From assembly GCA_037783545.1 (NCBI GenBank), contig JBBELK010000293.1, positions 62,001 through 126,000 on the forward strand: a stretch of DNA of 64,000 nucleotides, read 5' to 3'. Below, piece after piece: positions 43,034 to 53,884 of this stretch. A program made the position numbers and the translations under genes. This stretch comes from Henricia sp. BOLD:AAB3569. Taxonomy: Eukaryota > Echinodermata > Asteroidea > Spinulosida > Echinasteridae. Position 1 is the first letter of the stretch. Each line of letters starts with the position of its first letter. The notes beneath the pieces were generated by a model that did no database searches, had not been told where the DNA came from, and saw only the letters and a list, made by a program, of their open reading frames with translations.

Positions 43034-43454
43034 AAATTACATTATGTGTTGATTCCAGGAGGTAATTTCCTTAAAATCTTTGTTCAATGTATACGAAAAA
43101 AATACCAAAACGGGTACTCCACGCTCAGAAAATAACGTACCCCGAACTGCTGCAAAACACGGCATATCTCCACTTCTGTTTCACCAAATGACACATGAAG
43201 CAAAATGGTTGCATTTACTGTTACACACGCATGATAAGCATGCATCAGTAAACCCGATAAATTTAGGAATCTACGATTAGTTAAAAAAAGCATCCTGGTA
43301 AATGCTTGCTCAAATCTTTTGTTAATCCCATAGAAAAGGAATGTACATGTACATATTCTTTGCACGATATTTCTCAGGAGTACGCGCTACATTCCTTTAT
43401 ACCTCAACACACTCTTCCGTTGTTGGCGCACAAACACCGCCCCAAACACCAAAA

Positions 43455-43555
43455 AAGAATTCCTTTAAAATTCCTTGGATGTTTGAGACACAATGGGGAA
43501 ACAATGGAAGGGGAGGTACCCTCTGTCACGTCAGATCGTGATTTTTTTATCAAAT
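43455..43555 (+). repeat. AATTCCTTTAAAATT dispersed repeat
   Basis: AAAGAATTCCTTTAAAATTC, then GTTTGAGACACAATGGGG and TACCCTCTGTCACGTCAGAT; first of two neighbouring copies. Confidence 0.6.
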
Positions 43556-43627
43556 GTTTAAAAAAAAAAAGGATAATGGTCCGTCGCAGTCAACACATTA
43601 TTGCCTTTTAACGCACCAACCCTAAAA

Positions 43628-43712
43628 ACTGAAAAGAATTCCTTTAAAATTTCTTAGATGTTTCAGACACAAAGAAGGGGTGTGCTGCCCTCTGTCAAAT
43701 ATCGTGCTCCAT
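43628..43712 (+). repeat. AATTCCTTTAAAATT dispersed repeat, second neighbour
   Basis: GAAAAGAATTCCTTTAAAAT, GTTTCAGACACAAAGAAGGG and CCTCTGTCAAATATCGTGC. Confidence 0.6.
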
Positions 43713-43944
43713 AAAGAACAATAATATTGCTTTTTGCGTACGTACAAGTACAGTCGTGATGCGACCCTGGGACCCCAGTGTCTTTGCTCGTACTCACCGC
43801 CCTCACACAGGGCGCTAGGCCAAGGACAAGCTGATGTGCCTCCACAAGGGGCGTTCGAGATTGTTTACATCGTGTAACACGGGGGTTTTCACCGGGGAAA
43901 GCCCCCAGAAGATGCAAAACGAACAAAACGGGCTTTCGCTTTGA

Positions 43945-44115
43945 ATAGACAGCCGAAGTGTGACGTGCGTTGCCATGGCAATTGGATCTAAACTATCATG
44001 GCCGTCGGGAAAAGTACCATTGGAAAAGCACTGGGACACGGTTGAGTGATTTTTTGTTTAGATCCAATTGCCTAGGCAACCAACAAAAGGTGACGTATTC
44101 ACTTCGGCAGTCTAT
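43945..44115. mobile_element. TA-flanked GACAGCCGAAG foldback
   Basis: ATAGACAGCCGAAGTGTGAC at the left, CACTTCGGCAGTCTAT at the right; GTTGCCATGGCAATTGGATC pairs with GATCCAATTGCCTAGGCAAC. Confidence 0.85.
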
Positions 44116-44208
44116 TCTGGTAACACAGGTCAAAGGTTGTTGCCAGGCGGGGCTTTTATAAACACCGTCATAGTTTGACTTACGAGGAAAAATTAACCCG
44201 GCGCCATT

Positions 44209-44465
44209 CGAAGTTCGTCGGAAAATTCCGTGGCTTCCAAATTTGCCGACAAATCAGGAGTACACCAGAGCAGGGTGTCCCAACAGCCACGGTTATAGGA
44301 GCAGGCAGGAAGCCCGAGCACCGTTTTCCCTACATCCTTAAATTTCTCGGCCATTTTCCGGCGAAAGTCTGGCAATTTTGCAGGACAAGTGCGGAATATA
44401 GACAGTTTGGAGCATGCAAAATTTGAAGTTCGTCGGAAAATTCCTTGACTTCCAAATTTGCCGAC
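44209..44465 (+). repeat. Two direct copies of a 44-bp sequence
   Basis: GAAGTTCGTCGGAAAATTCC followed by TTCCAAATTTGCCGACA occurs at 44209-44252 and 44424-44465. The 170 bases between (CATCCTTAAATTTCTCGGCC) contain shorter echoes. Confidence 0.75.
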
Positions 44466-44711
44466 ATTTGGACCACACTTTGGTCAACGGCCGTCCTAAA
44501 GTCTGATCATGCCCACAAGTCAGCTGTGTTTCCCACTTTGCACTCATGGCGCCGCCCGCATCGGCACGGTCCACATTTGTGGCTTGAATAGCCAGTGCAC
44601 TCTCTATAGTTTACTATATATAACTATATATTTACTACATACAGTTGTATGAAAAAGAAGACACTATACACAACCGGACGAAAATGGCTTCCGTTCTGTT
44701 TGAAAAATATA

Positions 44712-45196
44712 AAATAAACTCCTCAAAAAAAGTTCGGAAACACAAGTTTGACTGACAATGTATCTCTTGTTACCTAGTCAATTTCCTTGATTTTTGTTAT
44801 CATTGGAAAGCCCTGTTATTCCTCTTTACAATGATGTGTCGTTTGCGGGATGTGCAGCACAGCTGAATACGGGGTTGGCAGCTTGGGGTGGGTGTAAAGT
44901 GAAATGTCACAAAATTCATTGCTATTTGCAAAAGGTGTATTGACACATTCCCATCCCCCAAGCAAAAGGGGGACTGCACTGTATGACAACAGCGGTGAAT
45001 TTTGTGACATTTCACTTTACACCCACCCCCATATTGAGCACATCCCGCAATTGCTTAATCATAACAAATGACACATCATTGTAAAAAGGAATAGCAGGGC
45101 TTTCCAATGATACCAAATTCAAAGAAAACGACTTGGTAACAAGAGAGAAATTGTCAGTCAAACTAGAGTTTCCGAACCTTTTTTGAGGAATTTATA
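44712..45196. mobile_element. TATAAACTCCTC foldback
   Basis: Long inverted arms meeting near 44950. Ends are ATAAACTCCTCAAAAAAAGT and its complement. Internal landmarks are ATCATTGGAAAGCCCTGTTA and GTGAAATGTCACAAAATTCA, each present in both orientations. Non-coding. Confidence 0.85.
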
Positions 45197-45275
45197 CAAA
45201 GAACAGGAATTATAACCCAATGAAAAGTGGATACGAACTTCATAAAGAATGGCAATTGCAATATATCTTTTTGTA

Positions 45276-45330
45276 TAAGCGCCGCCATTTTGTCCGAGTG
45301 ACCTATTTTGCATATAACTGCTTGAATAAT
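45276..45330 (+). repeat. End fragment of the GGGCGCCGCCATTTTG foldback
   Basis: TAAGCGCCGCCATTTTGTCC followed by diverged sequence; no right arm. Confidence 0.5.
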
Positions 45331-46060
45331 GCACTATGGTAGCACACGTATTTGGAAAAAAGTCATACGCAAAACAATGTCACTCTTTACATACCTTGCA
45401 ACACAGTTTATACAATGTAAAAATATGTGAACCCACAAAGAAAATACATCTAAATATATCATTTATAAATAAGCCACTGAATTCACGATCACGTTTACTG
45501 ACTGAATGACAACATTGGCAAACGAGTTTTAAAATTTGGTTTCTACGTCTAAAAAACAATGAAGACAAGTCCGATGTTTGAATTCCAGACCAATGTATCG
45601 TTTCTATGTGGCCAAGAAAATTAAGACCCGTGCACCTTTGAGAAAGATACTTGTTTGTTCTGAATGCAGCGGTTACATTATTATCATCATCATTTATAAT
45701 TTTTAGCGTCAGATTGCGTCATAGACGTTTTGTAGTCGCTTTTTAATTGACCACCATGCACCGCAGTGAACACTCTATTATGACGCATTTTGCTCGTTTT
45801 ACCCATTTGAGAGCCCCACAACAATGGGCAAAAAACCGTTACTCGCTCAAGGACGTTCAGAGGGCTCAAATTTTGAGTTTAGAGCAGAATATGATAAATT
45901 TGGTCTAGAAAAAGCTTATTATACATTTTATATACAACATGTTATGAATTTAAAAAATAATTAAAAAGCTTTTTCATTAAACTGTAATACGAAAATTATT
46001 TAGGTATTTTTATTTTAAGAGTTCCTAATATACAAATTAAATATATTGCCCTCGTTGTTC
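45331..46060. other. No gene seen
   Basis: AT-rich, apparently single-copy, 3' of the K2P C-terminal exon as transcribed; a minus-strand 62-codon frame at 45380-45568 is unsupported. Confidence 0.45.
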
Positions 46061-46231
46061 GTGACCTTGGTCATGAATATGCACATTCGCATTATATAGC
46101 ATACAAACTAAAAACCTTTGTTTTAACTCCCCAAACAAGCTCCAAATGGGATTTTTATGAATGTAACTGAGTATATTGGATTTATAGCATAGATTTCATT
46201 AATAAAAATCCCAAATAAGGGGCCTTTTAAG
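46061..46231 (-). mobile_element. Short copy of the 802-1941 element
   Basis: Reverse-oriented terminal 170 bases (AATAAGGGGCC at the right end, TGACCTTGGTCATGAATATG at the left end), matching the first 170 bases of the 802 and 9217 copies. It lies about 200 bases downstream of the K2P stop codon. Confidence 0.65.
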
Positions 46232-46438
46232 CCGAAACTGCGTGGTAATGTCAAATAATCTGACTTTGCTACACCAAAAATGACCTAACTTTTGATTCGC
46301 TTGACGGATTTTGATGCAATAAAGCCTATTTTTCATGTAAGAATATTCCCTATCAGGATCCGGGTGAACATAGATTCTGATTTGATTTGATTTGCCTAAT
46401 TTGATCTGGCCATTTGTTTCGGGGGAAACCCTACTACT

Positions 46439-47337
46439 TTAAAAGCCGACTTTACCAGCCACCCTGGACACAAGGCAAATCACTTTAGCTTGGACGAGAG
46501 CTATGCACATGGACATGACAGAAAGACCCACGATCGTGTAGACCAGACATCCGACAAAGGACGGGAGGTCCATGTAATGTTTGATCGGTACAAAATCACC
46601 GAATCCGATGGTGGTTAGTGTGATAAAGGTAAAGTATAGTGCATCGCCGTAATACCATTCCTCTACGTGTGCAATCATCAAGGCACCAAGGAATGTGTAC
46701 ACGAATAGGATTGCAGCGACTAGGAGTACGGGTACGTGTCTCTGCATAGTATCTTGGTCACCCATTGGTTGAACCTCGTCGGGTAAGATGCTTGAAGACA
46801 TTGCGAGTACCTGGGAACATTTCCCATCGTCCCGAGCGTAACCCAGGTTGGTCTGGCCCGGTAATCTCTCGTTTACCACTGTAGACACTGCGGTGCCGGC
46901 CCGGTGCCTGTCCTCGGCTGTCTGCGTCTGCCACTCGCCGTCAACCGAAGCTCTTCTGGAGTTAGGCTGGCTTCCCCGTACGCTCTCTGCGGTGTTCGTG
47001 AAGACACCGAGACTCAGCCGCATGTCCACGAGGCTCTCCCCGGTCCCTGGCGGTTCCAGTCCCGCCACCATCCCATGGCCCGGTCGGTAGGACAGACCGT
47101 TCTGGTGGTTATAGTCTCCGACGTTCCCGTTGTTCCGTGCCCGAGATTCCCTTCGTTTTTGATCCGACCGTCTTGTCCTTGATAAACAGCAATATCTCTG
47201 CGATATGTAGACCACGCACCGAGCTAGGAGAGCACCGATATCAGCGAGGAACGTGAGCGTGAGTGGGATACCAATTAATGAGTAGATGACGATGACAATC
47301 CGACCCCACGCCGTCAGAGGTACCACATCACCGTAAC
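46439..47337 (-). CDS. K2P potassium channel, C-terminal exon (pore 1 to stop)
   Basis: Last coding exon of a two-pore-domain K+ channel: 298 residues after a split glycine codon, ending in TAA. The acceptor is TCTTCCTACAG just above 47337. In order: YGD completes the first filter (TIGYG when joined to a TIG exon), M2 (about residues 12-38), a cytosolic loop of about 150 residues rich in Arg, Ser and Gly, M3 (about 202-223), pore helix 2 with filter TTIGFGD (about 226-247), M4 (about 258-283) and a tail of only 15 residues. A long M2-M3 loop with a short tail is the TRESK/KCNK18 layout. The M4 sequence with VGLSVMSMC resembles invertebrate TWiK channels, so I call it TWiK/KCNK18-like without a symbol. 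NSRRASVD in the loop is a good basophilic-kinase site. No upstream exon 1 is visible between 47338 and 64000. Confidence 0.94.
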
Positions 47338-47574
47338 CTGTAGGAAGATCGAAAAACGACACAATTACACCATATCGCGTGTTACTAGAGTTAAAGTAGT
47401 GTCCCATTGTTGAGATTTTGATACCATATATCATGTGCCATATTTGTATAATACCCTTTTGAATGTTCGCAACATTGGCGCAGCCTGGTTCTAACGTTTT
47501 GTGTCTTCTCAAGGTCGACATCGGATTTTATATATAATTATGCCCAAAATTGATAATCAATTCCTCTCCCCTTA

Positions 47575-47685
47575 ACCTGAAATAAGTCCTTTGAAATAAA
47601 TTACGCGCATGTTTTGAGACACAATAAGAACACAATGGATGGGCTGTCTGCCCCATCTGCAACATATTAAGCACCAAATGGTTGG
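47575..47685 (+). repeat. AATTCCTTTAAAATT-like repeat, diverged copy
   Basis: GTCCTTTGAAATAAATTACG, ATGTTTTGAGACACAATAAG, CAATGGATGGGCTGTCTGCC. It lies upstream of the K2P C-terminal exon, in the presumed intron. Confidence 0.45.
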
Positions 47686-47689
47686 CATG

Positions 47690-48399
47690 ACAATAATGTC
47701 CGGCAGCAAAATTAAATATAAGACACATTAAAAGAACACGGTCAAATTTTTATCCATCCAAATCCTCCTGTTTGTTACAATTTTCTCCAGGCCCCTCGGA
47801 CTGAGAAATTTTACTGTGATGCCGATCGAGGTCTCTTAAAACCCACGCAGCTATGTCTTTTAAATAAATACGATGTGCATTTGTGATCACATACTCATAC
47901 CCTGGATACGATATGTTAATGTTGGGAATATATTAACTTCCTTTTAACAAGATGGTAAAACGAATATTATGCGCTGACCGAAATATCGAGGAGGCTGAGA
48001 TATTTAACATTTTATCGGTCATGACCACCTCTTGTGGTATAAGCCTGACGGCACCACCATCCGTAAAAGCCGCTGAGGCAGGGTGCGCCACTCTGCCTAA
48101 AGTGCATCCCTGAGCTCATGCTCTTTTAGAGCTATTTTGGAGACGTGCGGATGCGGTTGTCGCCAGATTTCAGGCAGGTTGAGTCAGGCTAATAACCAAA
48201 CAAAATTGTTTCCCGAGAGCCCTTAAATACAGGATTTTCCAAGAAAAACAAAAATTACATGTCATTGCTGTTGGAATTACTTTGTTCAAACAGGTCCATC
48301 AAAGGAGGAAATCACCGAAGAGGAACAATCTTAAAAAGCGATTCCAAAGGGATTGATCGATCAGTGACTTGTTATCCGTTTCACGAGCCTACTTTCTCA
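47690..48399. other. No gene seen
   Basis: Presumed intron of the C-terminal K2P exon if its first exon lies to the right. No coding frame of note. Confidence 0.4.
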
Positions 48400-49373
48400 T
48401 ACAGTCAGTACATCCCCGGTTTCCTTGGCATGAAGTGACTGGGAGCATTGATACTCTCCTGGATAGGATGCCAGTCTACTGCAGTTTACCCCAGCAGTTA
48501 GTTGGGTTCCCCCAACAGGTCGTAAGTTTCCATGGTATGAAGTAGCTATAGGAGCATTGCAACTCCCCTATAGATGGGATGCCAGTCCATCGCACGTTGA
48601 CCACCCAGCAGTTTAATAGTTGGGTTTAAATGGCATGGAGTGACTAGGAGCACTGTTACTATCCCTGGATGGGATGCCAGTCCATCACAAGTTTACTCCA
48701 TGGGTTTCCTAACCAGTACTTGCCGGTACCCATTTTGTACACCTGAGTGGAGAGACACACAAAGTGTCTTGTTTAGGGACACAACAAGTTAGCAGTGACC
48801 AGGTTTCATGGCGCTGCTAAGCACAAACATTTGCTTAGCACAGGATTTGTTTGCTTTATTTTGAAAAAATGGATTGCCAGCCAAAATTGTAAGTGATGTG
48901 TATTGAAAGGTATTCTCCTACTCTTGCAAAGAACACAAGTTGGCGTATAATTTTGGCTGGTAATCCATTTTATAAAGCTAATAAACTCTGTGCTAAGGAA
49001 AGTCCGACGCGCTATCCACTAGACCACCACGCCTCATGTTATCCACAAGTTTAATCCACAAGTTATCCCCACATTCATATTTTAGGAAAATCGGTATAGG
49101 GCCTACATGTAATTTATATTTCGGTGTAATTTATTGTCTGCCGGGAGATGTCCTTGGGCACCACCTCACAGCATAAAGACATGGGGAGCACCTTACCTAA
49201 TTGCACCATCTCTCGAGCTGCACGTACAGAAAGCTCACAGTAGTTTGCAAAGACAAATTGCATTGCGAAGAATAGCAGGGAACCCATTACCGTATAATGG
49301 GGGGAGGGGTACGTGGGGGATCCAAGAATGGCTGAAGTGCAGTCAGAGCATGTATTAAAGATAGATTACATGA
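48400..49373 (-). repeat. SINE-bearing tandem duplication, unit 1
   Basis: Reading leftward: a block ending CAGCATAAAGACATGG (49126-49373), a tRNA-Arg-like head (GGTCTAGTGGATAGCGCGTC), then a body with GGACTGGCATCCCATCCAGG-type sequence repeated three times between 48440 and 48690. A foldback at 48802-48997 has inserted between head and body. Unit 2 is 49374-49975. Confidence 0.7.
48802..48997. mobile_element. TTGCTTAGCACAGG foldback inserted in a SINE
   Basis: TTGCTTAGCACAGGATTTGT and GGATTGCCAGCCAAAATTGT at the left, with AATTTTGGCTGGTAATCC and CTGTGCTAAG at the right. The full copy is 53885-54124. Confidence 0.8.
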
Positions 49374-49975
49374 GATGTGATGCCAGTCCACTGCAGTTTA
49401 CCCTAGCAGTTAGTTGGGTTCCCCCAACAGGTCGTAAGTTTCCATGGTATGAAGTGGCTGGGAGCATTGCTACTCCCCCTGGATGGGATGGGATGCCAGT
49501 CCATCACAAGTTTACTCCATGGGTTTCCTAACCAGTACTTGTCGGTACCCATTTTGTACACCTGGGTGAAAAGAGACAATGTGGACCAGGCCTCGAACCT
49601 ATCACCCGAAAGTCCGACGCGCTATCCACTAGACCATTACGCCTCATGTTATCCACAAGTTTAATCCAGAAGTTATCCACAAATTCCTATTTTATGAGAA
49701 TCAGTAATTTCTATTTCGGTTTAATTGTCTGCTGGGAGCTGGGAGATGTCCTTGGGCACCACCTCACAGCATAAGGACATGGGGAGATAACCACTTTACC
49801 TAATTGCACCATCTCTCGAGATGCACGTACAAATGGCTCACAGTAGTTTGCAAAGACCAATTGCACTGCGAAGAATAGCAGGGAACCCATTACCGTGTAA
49901 TGGGGGAGGGGGTGGGGAGCCAAGAATGGCTGAAGTGCAGTCAGAGCATGTATTAAAGATAGATTATATGATTGG
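49374..49975 (-). repeat. SINE-bearing tandem duplication, unit 2
   Basis: Same order as unit 1 without the inserted foldback: right block TGTCCTTGGGCACCACCTCA to AGTCAGAGCATGTATTAAAG, head at about 49595-49645 (GGTCTAGTGGATAGCGCGTC), body GGTACCGACAAGTACTGG to CAGTGGACTGGCATCACAT. The T-arm reads AGGTTCGAGGCC, so the B-box is slightly off consensus. Confidence 0.7.
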
Positions 49976-50290
49976 ACAACTTTTAAAAACATGAACAACA
50001 GCATTACATAACTAAAGAATTATGTTGATAAACATGTAGAAATTCCAGCCACATAGATGCAGTAGGCCTAATACTTCAGAATTCTTTGCTAAAAATCTAT
50101 ATGTTAAATGGATTGTAAAAAATTGTCTGCAGACAATTACAAAAAAGCACCTTCACCTGACAATTTCTCAAACGACCATTTTACACAAGAAAAAAAAACA
50201 TGTAGTGTTTGTTACCATTGTTATCAACACTTTTAGTCAGGTATTTCTTGTTAACACATGAAATAAAATTTCTGGTGACTGCAAATGACG
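49975..50290 (-). repeat. CACGAGTTGACAAAAAAAATCC repeat, reverse copy
   Basis: Reading leftward: GTCACCAGAAATTTTATTTC, ATAACAATGGTAACAAACAC, then AAGAATTATG/CATAATTC and CTTTAGTTATGTAATGCTG, in the same order as the 59.2-kb copy. Confidence 0.6.
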
Positions 50291-50392
50291 ATGGGCTTTA
50301 AGCAGAAAGATGCCATACGGTGGCTCGAGCCATCAACCATTCCTGAGCCAATCACCCCGTCTTAATAAGCCCTCAACGACAATTAGATTCGC

Positions 50393-50393
<1 letters not shown>

Positions 50394-50426
<33 letters not shown>
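50394..50426 (-). repeat. Poly-C run
   Basis: Thirty-three C followed by eight A. Confidence 0.9.
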
Positions 50427-50428
<2 letters not shown>

Positions 50429-50739
50429 AAAAAACAAATACACAAGTCCATGCGGGGGAGCTGTCGCTGCCTGGAAAATGGTTCAGAAATTAATGAAAGA
50501 TCCAATTCATTTCGAAGATTAATTGGTCTTTTCCACTTATATTGTTGTGTTTTTTTGCGAGGTCTGCGGCTAAATTATCCACAAAACGCCCTTTGTCGCG
50601 CGATTTATTCACTGGCCACTCTTTCGTGGAAAATTGCGCCCTTTTTCGTGCATAAGCACGGTTGCAATGTCTCATAGCCAAATCAGATTGCATATAGCAA
50701 TACTGCGGTCAAATTCAGGGTTTCAGTAATTCAGAGATC

Positions 50740-51010
50740 TTTTAATGCGCCAAAAGCCCTTTTCAACACGAAATCCGACAATATTATTAAATCCATTCAA
50801 AAAAGAGCTTGTAAGATTATGTTGGGTCATAATTTCAATGCGTACGAGGACAGTCTTTATATTTTGTAAACTGGAAACCCTGGCCGATAAGAGATTAACA
50901 CGTTGTATAACATTTGCTCAAACCCTTGGTAAAAACATTCGTAGTACTTCTTCCTTGTTGCCTCCAACTAGATTTGAGAACCATGGTATAGACGTCTTAT
51001 AGAAACGGTC
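50740..51010 (+). mobile_element. Short LINE reverse-transcriptase remnant
   Basis: Two overlapping frames give NIIKSIQKRACKIMLGHNFNAYEDSLYI and then KLETLADKRLTRCITFAQTL, the order seen in the C-terminus of many LINE reverse transcriptases (IQKRA, YEDAL, L-LADRR, C--FA). A stop or frameshift separates them near 50868. No 5' or 3' end of an element is visible. Confidence 0.6.
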
Positions 51011-51208
51011 ACACAATTTCTCAGCTTTCTGTCAGAACCTCACGGTTTAAGAAAAGTCCCATTCCCTTTTGTATCGATATTTTGAATAAGTAAATTTCAC
51101 CACTTTTAAATCTTAATTAGGGCTTACCATTGTCAGGCTATTTTTATGATGTTAGGACGTGATGTGGTTTATGTGGTTATGTTTTGCGATGTCCTATCTT
51201 TTGATAAC

Positions 51209-51703
51209 ATAAACTCCTAAAAAAAAAAGTTCGGAAAGTCAAGTTTGACTGACGATTTCTCTCTTGTTACTAAATTTCCCTTGAATTTGGTATAATTGGA
51301 AAGCCCTGTTAATCCTCTTTACAGTGATGTGTCATTTGTTATGATTAATCAATTGGGGGATGTGCAGTATAGCGGAATACAGGAGTGGGTGGAAAGTGAA
51401 ATGTCACAAAATTCACTGCTATTGTCATGCAGTGCATTCCCCTTTTGCTTGGAGGATGGGAATGTGTCAATGCACCTTTTGACAATAGCAATGTATTTTG
51501 TGACATTTCACTTTACACCCGCCCCCGTATTCAGCTGTGCTGCATGCACATCCCCCAATTGCCCAATCATAACAAATGACACATCACCGTAAAGAGGAAT
51601 AACAGGGCTTTCCAATGATATAAAATTCAAGGAAAATTATTTTGCAACAAGAGAGAAATCGTCAGTCAAACTTGACTTTCCGAACTTTTTTTGAGGAGTT
51701 TAT
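51209..51703. mobile_element. TATAAACTCCTC foldback, full copy
   Basis: Arms as in 44712-45196 with cleaner GTCAAGTTTGACTGACGATT and its complement. The 98-residue open frame at 51296-51592 crosses the centre and is not a gene. Confidence 0.85.
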
Positions 51704-52282
51704 ATATATAAACAGAACTTTAGTAGAATTTCGATAAGTGTTGATTTGTGGTGTATGAATATTGTAGGAAAATGAGCAGATTGGACGTCGTTTAAGCCAT
51801 TGTTGTGGGCAGTTTTTTGACAAACCGATGAAAACAGCCACTTTATCATGTAGGTATATGGTATTATCTTAATGTGATAAAAAAGTTGTTTTTTTTAGCA
51901 CATGTATTATGCCTGTCCCTACATATCCTGCAAATTCCGAAGAAAACACCGGGAGAATACTCCGTTTCAGGGCTGTCTATAATCGTTCAGAATAACAAAA
52001 CAAAAATCAAATTCTACCAGAAAAATCAATGTGTTTCTCCAAAATTTAATATGTAATGTTTCGTTTGAAACCTTTAATTTTTCCAGGAAAACTCCGAATG
52101 TGCTCATAACATGAATTTAAAAGCACTTAATCTCGATCAAAATTCCTTTTTCCCAGAACATCATAGCAACCACTTCGAAGGCTTATTTTACAAAATGTGA
52201 ATTTGTTTGTGCCAACAATCTACAATTTCGTGAAATTAAATACCGATCAAAGCTAGATTTAAAAAAAACATAAATTACAGCT
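51704..52282. other. No gene seen
   Basis: AT-rich, no supported frame or repeat. Confidence 0.5.
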
Positions 52283-52500
52283 TTGAATTTTATTTATATG
52301 CCACATTTTATTTATATACCACATCCAACAGCGGAGGGACCGCCAATTACAGGAATGGGAGCAAGTGTGGTTGAGTGCCTTGCTCAAGGGCACAGGTGCC
52401 ACAACTCGTCACGGCCAGGAATCGAACCTACATTCTAGTACTAGCACAGGAACTTAGCAAAACATGCATCATTTTCTGGAACGGCGTCTACGTAGCTAAG
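52283..52500 (-). mobile_element. tRNA-derived SINE with a LINE-type tail
   Basis: Reading leftward: B-box AGGTTCGATTCCTGG, a conserved central GTGCCCTTGAGCAAGGCACT, CTTGCTCCCATTCCTG, then a tail GGCGGTCCCTCCGCTGTTGG, ATGTGGTAT, (AAATA)n. The tail equals the 3' end of the LINE at 37073-38029 (GGCGGTCCTTCCGCTGTTGG, ATGTGGTG, (AATA)n). The 5' A-box region is degenerate. Confidence 0.75.
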
Positions 52501-52836
52501 GACATAAGATTGTGATCCGTTCGGCAGAAGGTCAAGTTCTCGCCCCACCAGTATTATTACTAAATGTACAGGTCGTATATAAGTCTGTTTTCAATACTGG
52601 AGACTTTTTCACCAGGATCATAACTCTGTGCAATGCCAGTTATCTTCTCTCAAAACAAAAGAAATATCTTAAGACAGATCTAAGAAGATAACTTAATATA
52701 AGCACTTTCCTTCCTCCATGATATAAGCAACAAATAGTGCAACAACATACCTTTCTGAAAACCCTGTGTACAAATTTCCTATTTAACGTATGTAACATAG
52801 GACACATGCTTTGTGACCTTTTTTTGGTGTCCTTGT

Positions 52837-53005
52837 TAAGTGGGCCTCCCACTGTGCGATTTTTTTCACGAATTTCCAACGATTAGCTACGATTTGGTAC
52901 GATTACCAGAGACTGTCTATAGACTCTACACACAATCGTACTTAATCGTAGCTAATCGTATAAGAAATTCGTGGCAAAAATTGTCCAGTGCAGGAGGCCC
53001 GCTTT
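52837..53005. mobile_element. GCGGGCCTCCCACTG foldback
   Basis: TTAAGTGGGCCTCCCACTG at the left, CAGGAGGCCCGCTTT at the right; the inner arms carry CGAATTTCCAACGATTAGC and GCTAATCGTATAAGAAATTC. Confidence 0.85.
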
Positions 53006-53079
53006 ACGTACGGTATATTGGAAATTTGCACACAGGGCTTTCAGGAAGGTATGTTGTGGTACTATTCGTTGCAGTTCTT

Positions 53080-53224
53080 TAAGCGGGCCTCCCACTGTGC
53101 GATTTTTGCCACGAATTTCCTACGATTGGGTACAATTGTGTGTAGAGTCTATAGACAGTCTCTGATAATCGTACCAATTCGTAGGAAATTCGTGGCAAAA
53201 ATCGCACAGTGGGAGGCCCGCTTT
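53080..53224. mobile_element. GCGGGCCTCCCACTG foldback
   Basis: TTTAAGCGGGCCTCCCACTG at the left, CAGTGGGAGGCCCGCTTT at the right. The arms are nearly perfect over about 45 bases. Confidence 0.88.
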
Positions 53225-53360
53225 AGCTGAAGTTATCTACTTCGATCCATCTTAAGATATTTATTTTGTTTTGAGATAAGATGAATGACATTGTATACAG
53301 ATATATAATCCTGGAGGAAAAGGTCTCTCCAGTATTGAAAACAGACACATATATGAACGA

Positions 53361-53884
53361 AACGAACTTGCGTCCGCCATAAACGCTTATTAATTCATAA
53401 TACTCATATTATGCCTATTATAACAAAGGTAACTATAGCTACCACTGCACAGTGGTCGATTTAGAGCATAAAAACATGCACCTGTGCATGTAAAATTTGA
53501 TCTGTGCATGTACTTTTTTTGTCCAAATCGACCCCTACCACTGCAATGTTTTTCCACACATGCGTGACGCTAATTATACGTGATTTGAGCTTTTCGTTTC
53601 GGAATGAAATTTTAACGTAAAATATGTAAAGGTTACTTGCGTAATTTCAAGCCATACTCAGGTAATTTAACAGTTTTAAGGATCACATTTTGTTCTCGTC
53701 GACGCAGAGTTTCAGTACAGATTACATGATTGGGAAACTGGACCTCGTCTATTTCAAGAAATTGTGCGAAGCCGCCATCCTATCTAGACTGGTTCTGCGG
53801 CTTAATTGCATGGGCAACGAAGCTATACTATTCCGTTACTGTAATGAACCTATAGGCCTACACAAATCCTAGAGCCGAGGACCT
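53361..53884. other. No gene seen, one shared block
   Basis: TTTCAAGAAATTGTGCGAAG at 53754 with the following 30 bases resembles 3025-3075 (CTTTCAAGAAATTGTGCGAA), an old shared repeat; nothing else stands out. Confidence 0.4.

Larger units (their letters stand above)
52565..53360. mobile_element. Foldback with two GCGGGCCTCCCACTG elements inside
   Basis: The outer arms pair GTTTTCAATACTGGAGAC (52590-52607) with TCTCCAGTATTGAAAAC (53326-53342), and AAATATCTTAAGACAGATCT with AGATCCATCTTAAGATATTT-type sequence. ACATACCTTTCTGAAAACCC pairs with GGGCTTTCAGGAAGGTATGT. Two 150-base palindromes lie within, at 52837-53005 and 53080-53224. Confidence 0.7.

Noticed and set aside
46439-47521. Taking the full 360-codon frame as the channel C-terminus
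   Set aside because: Codons above 47337 lie before a good AG acceptor and encode no channel sequence; the pore motif starts exactly at the acceptor.
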